Positions 26,242 to 36,657 of a DNA stretch of 64,000 nucleotides are shown in pieces. The stretch covers positions 2,133,831-2,197,830 of the forward strand of contig VJWN01000002.1 in the NCBI GenBank assembly GCA_007644065.1, written 5' to 3'. The DNA comes from Margaritispora aquatica (Eukaryota; Ascomycota; Leotiomycetes; Helotiales; Discinellaceae). Made by a program: the position numbers and the translations under genes. A model generated the notes under the pieces. That model saw nothing but the letters and a program-made list of their open reading frames with translations. It had not been told where the DNA came from and did not search any database. Numbering within the stretch: position 1 is the first letter of the stretch; each line of letters starts with the position of its first letter.

Positions 26242-28686
26242 ATGCAATCAGCTTCTGATGAAGTGGAGGTCAAGAGCATTTCGCCCTACGGAATTGCCAG
26301 ATCGACAGTCTCTGGAACTCCTCTCAGCAAAGAGGAAATCCGAAAATACGATGCATACTTCAAGGCCAGCATGTACTTGTGCCTGGGTATGCTCTACCTC
26401 AAAGACAACGCTCTCCTTAAGGAGCCCCTCACAACAAAACATCTCAAGGCCCGTTTACTCGGTCATTGGGGATCTGATGCCGGTCAATCCTTCACCTGGA
26501 TGCACATGAACCGTCTTATCAAGAAGTACGATTTAGATACTCTTTTCATCTCAGGCCCAGGTCATGGAGCTCCAGGTATCATTTCCCAGTCATATCTGGA
26601 AGGTGTCTACTCAGAAGTCTATCCAGACAAGTCTGAGAACGAGGAGGGCATGAGGAAGTTCTTCAAGCAATTCTCGTTCCCAGGTGGAATTGGTAGTCAC
26701 GCAACCCCAGAAACACCAGGTAGCATCCACGAAGGTGGTGAGCTTGGATACTCAATCTCCCACGCCTTTGGATCTGTCTTCGACAACCCAAACCTGATCA
26801 CCCTCACCATGGTTGGTGACGGAGAAGCTGAGACTGGTCCTCTTGCCACTAGTTGGCACAGCACCAAATTCCTCAACCCCATCACCGATGGTGCCGTTCT
26901 CCCAGTTCTCCATCTTAACGGCTATAAGATCAACAACCCAACGATTCTCGCCCGTATCTCGCACGCCGAGTTGACAGCACTCTTTATTGGTTATGGTTGG
27001 ACACCATATTTCGTTGAGGGAAGTGACCTCGAGAGTATGCACCAAGCCATGGCTGCCACTATGGAACACTGTGTTCTTGAAATCAGAAAGTTCCAGAAGC
27101 AAGCTCGTGATTCAGGAGTCTCATTCCGACCACGTTGGCCCATGATCGTTCTCAGAAGTCCTAAGGGATGGACCGCACCAAGAAAGATTGATGGCAAGCT
27201 ACTCGAAGGATACTGGCGATCGCATCAAGTCCCAATCGCCGATGTTGCTACCAACCCAGCACATTTGAAGATTCTCGAGAACTGGATGAAGAGCTACAAG
27301 CCTGAGGAGGTCTTCGACAGCGAGGGCAAGCTCATCGCTGAATTGAAGGAGCTCGCACCAGTTGGAAACGCCCGTATGAGTGCCAACCCAGTCGGTAACG
27401 GTGGTCTTCTCAAGAAGCCTCTTGATATGCCCGATTTCCGCAAATACGCTCTGCAGAAGATCCAGCCCGGTATCTCCCTCATGCCAAGTATGGGAAATAT
27501 GGCAACGATGCTCAGAGACGTTGTTGCACAAAACATGACCAACTTCCGTGTCTTCGGCCCAGATGAGACCGAATCCAACAAGCTTGGCGAGATTTACAAG
27601 GCCGGTAAGAAGGTTTGGATGGGCGAGTACTTTGAGGAAGATGAAGACGGAGGAAATCTCGTCCACAACGGTCGTGTTATGGAAATGCTTAGCGAGCACA
27701 CTTGCGAGGGTTGGTTGGAAGGTTACATCCTTTCTGGTCGACATGGTCTTCTCAACAGCTACGAACCATTCATTCACATCATCGATTCCATGGTAAATCA
27801 ACATTGCAAGTGGATTGAGAAGTGTCTTGAGATCGAATGGAGAGCAAAGGTTGCCTCCCTCAACATCCTGCTGACCGCAACCGTCTGGAGACAAGATCAC
27901 AATGGTTTCACCCATCAAGATCCTGGTTTCCTCGATGTTGTCGCCAACAAGAGCCCTGAGGTTGTCCGTATCTACCTGCCGCCTGATGGAAACTGTCTTC
28001 TTTCCGTCACCGATCACTGTCTTCGCAGCAACAACTACGTCAACGTCATTGTAGCTGATAAACAAGATCATCTCCAATTCCTTGAGATGGAAGAGGCTAT
28101 CGAGCATTGCACCAAGGGTCTCGGTATCTGGGACTGGGCTTCCAACGATCAAGGCGTCGAGCCGGATGTTGTTATGGCATCCTGCGGAGATGTTCCAACC
28201 CACGAGTCTCTCGCTGCCACTGCTCTTCTTCGCGAGTTCCTCCCAGATCTCAAGATCAGATTCGTCAACGTCGTCGATCTCTTCAAGCTCATCTCCGAAA
28301 TCGACCATCCTCACGGCCTGAGCGACAGAGAGTGGAAATCCCTCTTCACAGATGACAAACCAGTCATATTCAACTTCCACTCCTACCCATGGTTGATCCA
28401 CAGACTCACGTACAAGCGCCCTGGCCAGCTGAACATCCACGTCAGAGGCTACAAAGAGAAGGGTAACATCGATACGCCACTTGAGTTGGCCATTCGCAAC
28501 CAGACCGATCGTTACAGTTTGGCCATGGACGCCATTGACCGTATCCCAAGCCTGAAGAACACAGCAAGCGGTGTCAGAGAGAAGTTGCTGAATCTCCAGA
28601 TCGCAGCCAAGACTGAGGCCTTCGAAAATGGTCTTGATCCAGAGCACATCAGGAAATGGGTCTGGCCTTACCCAAAGAAGGCATAG
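26242..28686 (+). CDS. phk: Xylulose-5-phosphate/fructose-6-phosphate phosphoketolase
   Basis: A thiamine diphosphate enzyme that splits xylulose 5-phosphate or fructose 6-phosphate with phosphate, giving acetyl phosphate plus glyceraldehyde 3-phosphate or erythrose 4-phosphate. It acts in the cytosol. A single 814-residue exon matches the family's usual length. Motifs in order: LLGHWGSDAGQSF, FISGPGHGAPGIISQSYLEG, PGSIHEGGELGYSISHAFG, VGDGEAETGPLATSWHSTKF (cofactor region), RPRWPMIVLRSPKGWTAP, FGPDETESNKLG, LSEHTCEGWLEGY followed by LSGRHGLLNSYEPF, and the C-terminal RFVNVVDLFKL and GYKEKGNIDTPLEL. The start ATG at 26242 begins MQSASDEVEV and follows a probable leader intron. The gene stands alone with no acetate kinase nearby. 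A long antisense frame across it is a shadow. Confidence 0.97.
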   Translation: MQSASDEVEVKSISPYGIARSTVSGTPLSKEEIRKYDAYFKASMYLCLGMLYLKDNALLKEPLTTKHLKARLLGHWGSDAGQSFTWMHMNRLIKKYDLDTLFISGPGHGAPGIISQSYLEGVYSEVYPDKSENEEGMRKFFKQFSFPGGIGSHATPETPGSIHEGGELGYSISHAFGSVFDNPNLITLTMVGDGEAETGPLATSWHSTKFLNPITDGAVLPVLHLNGYKINNPTILARISHAELTALFIGYGWTPYFVEGSDLESMHQAMAATMEHCVLEIRKFQKQARDSGVSFRPRWPMIVLRSPKGWTAPRKIDGKLLEGYWRSHQVPIADVATNPAHLKILENWMKSYKPEEVFDSEGKLIAELKELAPVGNARMSANPVGNGGLLKKPLDMPDFRKYALQKIQPGISLMPSMGNMATMLRDVVAQNMTNFRVFGPDETESNKLGEIYKAGKKVWMGEYFEEDEDGGNLVHNGRVMEMLSEHTCEGWLEGYILSGRHGLLNSYEPFIHIIDSMVNQHCKWIEKCLEIEWRAKVASLNILLTATVWRQDHNGFTHQDPGFLDVVANKSPEVVRIYLPPDGNCLLSVTDHCLRSNNYVNVIVADKQDHLQFLEMEEAIEHCTKGLGIWDWASNDQGVEPDVVMASCGDVPTHESLAATALLREFLPDLKIRFVNVVDLFKLISEIDHPHGLSDREWKSLFTDDKPVIFNFHSYPWLIHRLTYKRPGQLNIHVRGYKEKGNIDTPLELAIRNQTDRYSLAMDAIDRIPSLKNTASGVREKLLNLQIAAKTEAFENGLDPEHIRKWVWPYPKKA

Positions 28687-29284
28687 ACGGACACGTTGTA
28701 CAGCGGTTTAGAAAAGCCTCAAAAGGGGGAGAGGCGGGTCGGGAATAGATAGACGGGGCGGGGATGATCTTGGGTGCGGATTTTTACATATATGGGTTTC
28801 TATGGAGTTTTGTTCCGTTCGGTACATAGTTCTGGAGAATAATGAATGCTTCTCTACTTGCCATCTCTCTCTACATTTCTGACCTCTTGAGCATTTCTTG
28901 ATCCTTTCTCCTGGCTCTAATTCGAAAAATCACCAAAACACAGTGATGGTATTTCACAATCCCCTCATCCTCCCTTCCAATATAATGTCCAGCTCCATAT
29001 CTCATACCATTGCATCTTCCCATAACCTACCCATCACCATCACGATCGCCATCACCACGATCTCCAGAGTCCAACAATCCAACAATTCATCAAACCATCA
29101 GCCCATCAACCCATCAGCCCACCACACTGCAGGGTAATCACGACCCCTTCATGTCCATGTTTATCATTATCTTTATCATTATCTTTATCTCCATCTCCAC
29201 ACATGCTAAAAAAAATCTCTGTTGCACATCGCAGTCTTCGCACCGGCCCGATCCGATTTCCTTCCCTCATGATTTTTTAGTGAT

Positions 29285-29307
29285 CGTTCGTTCGTTCGTT
29301 CGTTCGT
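29285..29307. repeat. (CGTT)n microsatellite
   Basis: Five to six CGTT units in tandem in non-coding sequence. Confidence 0.9.
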
Positions 29308-29470
29308 CCACGTCTGTTCGTCTATCCGTCGTTGTGTGATGGACATGTGCTCACTGGACGGCGTCCTCGTGGCGTGCTTGAAAGCTTGCTTTATGTATGT
29401 GATGTTCATCGTTTTAGGTCCTCTTATCACTACTGGTTCTTTGGTTCTGTTCTATTAGGGAATTGGGACT

Positions 29471-29496
29471 GGAATACTGGAATACTGGAATACTGG
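29471..29496. repeat. 9-bp unit repeated three times
   Basis: GGAATACTG is repeated three times in direct tandem. Confidence 0.85.
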
Positions 29497-31088
29497 ACTG
29501 CTTTTCATGAACGCAAGGCCCCTCCCCCCGAGCGATGTTACGGGCCGCTCCGTTATCTATGGTCAGGTAGGGAAATTGATGAGGGTTTGGGTAAGGAAGG
29601 GTTGGAGTGGGATTCAGTGCGTGTTTGTTGAGCGAGATTGAGACTTGAGTGGAAGTGAATTGATGGCGAGGATTGGGAATGTAGTTTGAGAGGATGGATG
29701 GTATGGTATGGTATGAAAATGAGTGGGAGATTGGACGTTTGTCACGTTTTGTACTGTGCGTAGGGGTGGTGCATGCATATCGTCAACGAAAGGAGTGTTG
29801 AGTATGGATGGTTACGGGGCATAAATCTCAGTTGACGAACTTGACTGTACTTTAATATTCAGTACGGTAAGGTCTTTACTGGAATTCAGGAGTCTTGTCG
29901 CTGATAATGTCAATGGTCGTTCTGATTGAATCTCGGAAAGAGTTTGTTTATTTGAGAGATAGATTGAAATGTGTGTGTATGGATGGAAAGGCAGACGGTG
30001 ATGACCCGTGTACTGAAGAGATAAGTGCTCTCGACTTTCACAGGTTATTTGAATTAAGTACTAAGGCAGAAGATATTTATCTCTCATCACGATATGTATA
30101 GTGTTCAGGCTCAAGCTGGACCGTGAAGTTCTTCGGGTGGAACATGACTCGCCTTGGTCCGAAATTTTCAGCTTCGTACATCCTACTTCTGCACGCGTAC
30201 CAATACTAACACGTCCATCGCTCCTGATCTGTAGAGTAAAGAGGGACGGCAGGTATGAGCAACTTCGCCAACCAAAGTGTCTACTCAGTTCTTTGTCGGA
30301 GATAAGCGACAGACAACACTGCTGATACGTTCATATGTTGAGTTAACGATCCCAATAGTACACTCTAACGCCGAGCCTCGGAATTGTCATGTATGTATAT
30401 ACCTAAAGAGTAACCAGAGAACCCCTCCCTCAGCTGAAGACCAACGATGAGAGGTTGAAGGACAGTAGAAAGTGGAACTAAGGGACCAATATTTCAAAGT
30501 TGAAATTAGCACCTAGTCTAAACTTGAACCTTGAAGATCGAGAACCGAGTGGGCTATGAGCTCCACCGGATCACTTCCAAGGAAACAGGAGTACTTAAAT
30601 CCATACAGATTGGGTCTCAAACGTCAACCATTCACACCACTCGATTCGACTCGTTCATCCACCAGATCTAGACGATTTTCCCCACCCACCCCTCCTTGGT
30701 CCCCAAAATAGTGAATTTAGATACGACGTCCAAGCAACCCGCGGGTGGCTAGGGATGTCGCACATCAATGCTACCTCTCTACTGTACGTGCTAGCGCGAG
30801 ATTGGCAACGGAGAAGGTTCCGTGTGGTGGGGAATGGTTTCTTGGTCGTGTTTTCGCGGTGATGGCGGTGAGCGACGAAGCGAAGGGACAAGAAGATCAG
30901 CCACTCGCTCGGGTAAAGTGTCAGGGAAAAATTTCTTTGGTACTGGTCTGGCATCAATCACGAATACAGTAATACATACATTACAGTATGATGTGTTGTC
31001 TGTGCATTGGTTGGTGCTCGATATGCTACCAGCATGATCTCACCGAATGGCATGACTGGAGACATGGAGAGGATGGAGATAGTGGGTA

Positions 31089-31765
31089 TTTGTTGCACGT
31101 CGAAAACTAAGGTTACACAAAGGCTTTGAAGCTTAAAGCCAATGCGACTGAGACCTTGTATCAATATTCGCCCATCCTAAGACTGGATTTGCCGGATTTG
31201 GAAATCTGTTGCAGGTCGAAAATGAAGGTTACACGTCGGTGGAAAGTATAATGGTAAGTGGAGAGATGGAGTCTCCGTCAGTGGTTCCAGACTGGCAATC
31301 TGTTGGATGAAAAGTGATAGCGAGGAGCAGTTTGTTGCATGTCGAACATGAAGGTTACACAACGGTGGAAAGCATAAAACGGGCATGTCTTGGTCCCGAA
31401 TTTGGTTTGGGTAATTCATTGGACAGAGGATATCGAATTGAGAGAAACGCAATGATTTTGTTGCATGTCGAAATTGAAGGTTACACACCGTGCAAAGTAT
31501 AAGTCCAATGGACCGAAACCTAGAGTCTTGGTCAGCTGTTCGTGTTGCTGACTTTTGAGTTCAAAAGAAGTCAAATTAATGTGGAAGAAGCAAATATTGC
31601 ATATCGATAGCGAAGGTTACACGCGATCAAAAATTCGGTAAAGTATATACTTGGTATTGTGGGTCCATACCCGTTTCGAGTTTGAAAGGTTGGAGAATAG
31701 CCACAGAAAACGCAGCGGTGCTAGGCTTTGTTGCACGTCGAGGCAGAAGGTTGTGATCCGTCAAT
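31089..31765 (+). repeat. Spaced repeat array, block A (six units, period 116-136 bp)
   Basis: The core GTTGCAYGTCGAAA starts at 31092, 31208, 31334 and 31460. Weaker copies follow at 31596 (ATTGCATATCGAT) and 31730. In most units GAAGGTTACAC follows about ten bases later, and AAAGTATA or AAAGCATA about 15 bases after that. Intervals are 116, 126, 126, 136 and 134 bases. Sequence between units is not obviously conserved. All units point the same way. I see no gene that explains them. Confidence 0.85.
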
Positions 31766-32761
31766 GGTTCGTTGAAGTGTAAATCTGATAATTGTGAGGC
31801 TAAGTTGTCTTTGGTGATGGTGGGGCTTTGTATTTGATGGATGAGTTTGACTATGCAGAGTTTCCAAAGGAGCGAGCGTTGTGGGGTTCCTCGGCTAGAA
31901 TACGAAGATAAAGTCTCAACGATCTTCGTCCTTGAGAAGTACTTCTTGGTCAGTCTGTTTATAAGAATAGGAATTAATACCAAAAGTCCTATAGCTCGGG
32001 TCAACCTCGTAGACCAAAGATAAAACAATACAAGGTTTTGGAATAATACCAAAACGTGGTTTAGAGATTCACGTCAACTTGGGACGAACAAAGCATAATC
32101 CGGTCCGAGATACGCCCGAGTGATACCTCCATACATAACGCCGAATCACGAGACCAGCTAAACATAAACAAGCAATGTGGACAAAAAAGTGGACGCATAA
32201 GAGTCCCTCAAGATTATCGGATGACAGAACCCCAAAGTCCTGGTTCTTGGGACCGGCATTCGATGGTGCATATTTAGGTTTGCCGCCGTTATCGACTAAC
32301 TCTTGCCGAAATACTTGACGCTACCGCTGCTGCCCCAGAAAATAAAGACAGCGGAACGCGACGTTCTCTTTGAAGTTCTTGGGAGTGTCTTCTGCTGCCC
32401 TGACAACTTCTTTTTGTGGCAAAAAGAGAAGAGATGTGGAAGCTTAAGATGGCATTTGTGTAACGAGTCAGGATCACCCCGTCCAAAGAAAGAAAAGGGG
32501 CAGCGCAAATCAGGGGTCTCGCTTAGCTCAATGCAGCGCGCCCCAATTTGCCCAACTCACACTGGTCCAAGCAAAGCAATATCGCCTCACTCTTCCAATT
32601 TCTGCACACATGCACACTGACTGCGCTGCAGACAACCACAACCACAACCACCACAACCACCCCACCTCCCCCCTGACACACTCGAAAGAATCAGCAATAG
32701 TTCCTCTGATAATCTGACTAGCGTCCCGTGTGTTGAAACCATCTGACCTCCCATCTTGCCA
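31766..32761. other. Gap between repeat blocks, no gene
   Basis: No clear repeat unit is seen here. A minus-strand frame of 141 codons at 31627-32052 overlaps the last unit of block A and has no domain I recognise. An ACAACC-rich tract lies at 32630-32665. Confidence 0.5.
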
Positions 32762-33905
32762 TTTTGTTGCTCGTCGCAGTATCCCGTGTAACCACACTAG
32801 TGCTCCAAGACCCAGCCGACACCCTGCAGGCGTGTGTGTTCGTTCAGTTCACGACTCACGAGTCCGTTCTCAGAGGGAGGTGGATGGTGTGTGAGACATG
32901 ACAACCCTTTCTTGAGTACGAGTGAGGAAAAGGAGGTTTTGTTGCACGTCGAGAGGATGCTGCAAGGTGATGTAATTTGTTTGTTTTGGGTATTCTGGGT
33001 CCTCTTTGTGAGGCTGAAGATATATGTGTCTAGGTTGGCGCGTCTGTGAGTGGATGGAGGAGGTTGCTAGTCATGGGGCTGTATGTCGGTAATGAGATTT
33101 GTTTTCTCCCAAAGGAAAAGAAGGTGAGTAGAAGACTTTTGTTGCACATCTAATGCTCATGTACGATGATGTAACTTTGGGTTGAAAGAGATTGGGTTGT
33201 CGATGCTTTCTCGGCTCTGCCCTGCGGTTTCGAGGTGTTTCGTGCCAGGAGGGAGGTGTTTGCCAAGTCCGGCCTTTACCCACTTCCACTTGCGGTGATG
33301 GAGGGGAGAATCGGAATGTTGTTGCACATCTACAGCTAATGCAGGTATCCGGATTGGGAAAACATTGAAAGTCTCCTCGTAAATACGTCGTCAAGTTCTC
33401 CCATGTCTAACCTGAAAACTAAGAAGTGTTGTTAGTTCGTCTAGCTACTCCAGAGTGGTTCAGTACTCGAGTCAGCTGTGTAAAGAAGAACCAAGATGAT
33501 ATATTTGTTGCACATCTTCAAGCACATGCAAATCAAATGAGCAATCCAATATATTGTTTTGTTTTCATGTGATATTGATTCATTGATCGTGTACTTCTTC
33601 GGTCGTTCCCCTTTTATTGCTTCTTTGCGGGCGTTATCCGAGCTTCTAAAGGGGCCGGGCCACATCCTCCAATATCGCCAACCGACCTCAGCCGTCAGTC
33701 ATGAACCAAAGAAATGAGTTTTGTTGCACATCTAAGCTTCATGCATGCTTATATAAGAGTTCATTCTTTGGGGAATCGAAGAGGGGACGTTGGGTTGCCT
33801 CCTTTTCTGATGGTTTTCTGAAAGTTAGGTGGAGACCTTTATTGGGTGTATCATTGGTTTCATTTATGTAGTTGAATCGTGTTGCATTCCTGCTTCTGCA
33901 AGCTT
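32762..33905 (+). repeat. Spaced repeat array, block B (seven units, period 158-216 bp)
   Basis: Cores lie at 32766 (GTTGCTCGTCG), 32941 (GTTGCACGTCGAG), 33141, 33321, 33507 and 33723 (GTTGCACATCT), and a degenerate copy at 33881 (GTTGCATTCCTG). From 33141 onward the core changes from CGTCGA to CATCTA, and an ATGCA or ATGT half follows about 12 bases later. Block B is thus intermediate between A and C. Intervals are 175, 200, 180, 186, 216 and 158 bases. Confidence 0.8.
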
Positions 33906-34239
33906 CACATGAGGCCTACAACAATGACTACCTCTAATATTCTAATTTAGTGTTAAAATTTTCAACTACTTCAAAATACTATGGATTTCTGCTGAGCGAA
34001 GATGAGCTGACTATCCCATGGTACTCAAAGATACCTTCACCACGAGCCATACGCTTCAACATTGCTAAACATCCAAGCTTCACAAAGAACAGATCGGATA
34101 TGAATCTGTACTGTTAAATTTTCGGACTACTATATTCTCCTCCACACGCTGCCGAGTAGAGTAAGTATGTACGCTACGTTTTCGTGCCAAGAGAACATTT
34201 GTCTTGCAATAGTATTCGAGAAGACAACAGAGACGAGTT

Positions 34240-34716
34240 GCCTTGCACATCTGCAAAAACCAATGCAGGTCCATGTACGCTTCTCCCAGAAAGTAAGGCA
34301 TCTAGACGAGAATTGTTGCACGTCTACAGAAACTAATGCATGTTGATATAGGCTCTCCTCACAGCATGAGAGGCACAGAGGCAGATATGTTGCACATCTA
34401 CAAAAACTAATGCAGCTTTGAAGTGAGCTTTCCCCATTGCAACATTACAGAAGAAAGTATTGTTGCACATCTGTAAAAACTAATGCATGTTGTTGTGAGC
34501 TATCCTCACAAAAAAGCCATGACGCTGAGCATTGTTGCACATCTAGAAAAACTAATGCAGCTTTGAAATGAACTTTCCTCTTTACAACACCACAAAACTC
34601 AGTGTTGTTGCACATCTACAAAAACTAATGCAAGTTGATATGAGCAATGCCCCCAATAGAACCATAGAAAAGGCAAGAGCCAAGTTCTGTTGCACGTCTC
34701 CGAAAACTAATGCAGG
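34240..34716 (+). repeat. Tandem repeat array, block C (seven units, period about 73 bp)
   Basis: The core GTTGCACATCTACAAAAACT followed by AATGCA recurs at 34242 (CCTTGCA form), 34315, 34389, 34462, 34534, 34607 and 34689. Intervals are 73, 74, 73, 72, 73 and 82 bases. The next ~20 bases are also conserved and alternate: GCTTTGAA before TGAGCTTTCC in the units at 34389 and 34534, and TGTTGATA, TGTTGTTG or AGTTGATA in those at 34315, 34462 and 34607. This implies a two-unit, about 146-bp, higher-order repeat. The remaining ~27 bases of each unit vary. Confidence 0.9.
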
Positions 34717-36657
34717 CCGATACAATATGTTATCATGCGGCCATGTAGTGAAAGTAAACGTACGGCTGAATTGTCGGATCGTGTCGTCGGGGTCAATGAC
34801 GTTTACCGAGTTTCGGAAGGCATGAGGATGAAATGGCTTCCTAAGGTAAGACATCATCTGTCGGATCCTGTTCTCTCTTCCTGTTTCCAGAGAGCAAAAT
34901 CAGTAATCCTAATATTTAGAACGGATGATTCTTCAGATAATATATGTTTAGGTTCATTTCAATATTCCAAAAAGTGAATTTGTCATTTTCGTAATTTTCG
35001 AATGTTTTGTTTGAGATCACATTGCGCCGTAGACCTGCGGATATCTGAAACCCCGGCTTCCCATGGCATTTATATTGATACAACCATAATCATACAATAA
35101 AGCTTTAATAGTTATTGAAGGGATTAATTCACTGTTTAGGGCGTGTATAGCTTTTTAAATTGTGAGGTAAATCTCAGCTTGCCGATTCAAAATTGCATCT
35201 TCTCATTGACGAGATTAACAGCTTTTGGGTGGAAATCAAGAATACAAAGCTGGAGCAGTGTCTCAATTCTATTTCAATTGCTTCACTAGCGACATCAATT
35301 GTGATAAACTTGGACTAGTAACTGATAATAAATGTTATGACTTTGAAGCACAATCCATGAATAAGAAAACGTCCGTTGTTAATTGGTAATCGACTTCCAA
35401 AAACGGAGACAAGACACACCATGGCGTCTGTCCTACGGACATGGGAATGCGACCATTGATTTGAATTCAGGCTTGAACTCATGTCTTGTGTTTCAAGATG
35501 TCGTGATGGAAGGGAGCGAATCACCAACGAACCCCCCAAAAGCATGAGGGCAGTGGACGAAGAGCGATCAGCGGAAACATATTATGCTGGTAAAGCAAGC
35601 GCAACAGTAGTTCACGCTCAAATCAATTGCGAACCCAATGATATAACAGCAGTATTACCTAGTTCTGATTTGCCTTTAGAGATTGTCAATCGGACACTTG
35701 CTTCTCACTTCACTGCTCAAAGACGAGCCCAAGAAAGGAATGGGTGGTTACATTGAAGTCGATATTGAAGTCAGAGCGAAGCGATATTTCCATAAATCTC
35801 ACACATAGAGAAACGCCCTTCTTGTGATATCAATCAGTGAGCTCGAGGACATGCGTTACTTTGATCCGACCTAGCTGGGTTGTCAAATGGTGATCGGGCA
35901 TATCAGCAAGTATTAAATGTACAGTGAGAGATAACTGGTGTTTAACCAAATTTTGGCTTTCTCAGAACTCGTCAGGTATCAGCAGTAAAACTCGCGGTGC
36001 CCTTCCTACCAACAGCCTCGCCGTCGCCCACCTCGCCGTCGCCTCGTCAAAACACCAACTCGCCCCACAAAAACCCATCACCAAATACAGCCTAAACCAC
36101 ACTCGAATCAACCCAAAAGTCCCTCCAACAATCCTGTAAAATAATAGAACCGAGCAGAAAAACTCCAGGACCACCCTCGGGAGTCCCTTGCAAACACTTC
36201 GATATATGTTTTAAAGTCGGAAATTGGCGAAAGACCGTGGCGTCGTAATGGTTGTCGCCAGTTTGTGTGTTGATTCACCCCAAGACAACCGTGACCCGAA
36301 GCTCAAACGCCTATCATTGCGCCAACTGAGCCATGCATCGACTGTCTTGTGTTGAAGTGGGAGGAAGCAGTAGAGTATATCAACCTCAGCATCGGTTCAG
36401 ACAATGGACTTAAAGTTGAAGCAAATGATCCATAGACTAACAATGCAGCGCCCGGGACTGAAGACTAAGGCAGTACAATCAAAAGTGAGGTGTAAGAAGT
36501 AGTTGTAAACAATTAAATTTGTCTTTCGGTATGGAAAGTCGTTGAGGACTTGAAGCTTTAAAACAATAGGGTATCAAAAAACACCACCAACTCCACGCTC
36601 AGAATGCTACTCCATCCAACCTTAAAAAACTACGCACGCTATGCCATGCTTATGCCG
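34717..36657. other. Intergenic, no gene seen
   Basis: A 91-codon frame at 35481-35756 (+) has no recognisable motif. A tRNA-like box A lies on the minus strand near 36330. The sequence just before 36658 is the 3' flank of the membrane protein gene. Confidence 0.5.

Larger units (their letters stand above)
28687..31088. other. Intergenic, simple repeats only
   Basis: The stretch holds the phosphoketolase 3' flank, short CATT/ATC-rich runs near 29160, a CGTT repeat at 29285 and a 9-bp triplet repeat at 29471. A 68-codon frame at 29895 and a 74-codon frame at 30101 (+) show no motif. Confidence 0.55.

Noticed and set aside
27199..28647. 482-codon antisense frame across phosphoketolase
   Set aside because: It mirrors a strongly biased conserved coding region and has no motif of its own; a shadow of codon usage.
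31177..31488. Repeat protein on the minus strand of block A (CNLHxRHAT motif three times)
   Set aside because: Two 126-bp intervals happen to be multiples of three, but the other intervals (116, 136, 134, 73) are not, so the frame is not kept across the array.
31089..34716. CRISPR array
   Set aside because: The genome is fungal, repeats diverge from unit to unit, intervals vary from 72 to over 200 bp, and there are no cas genes.
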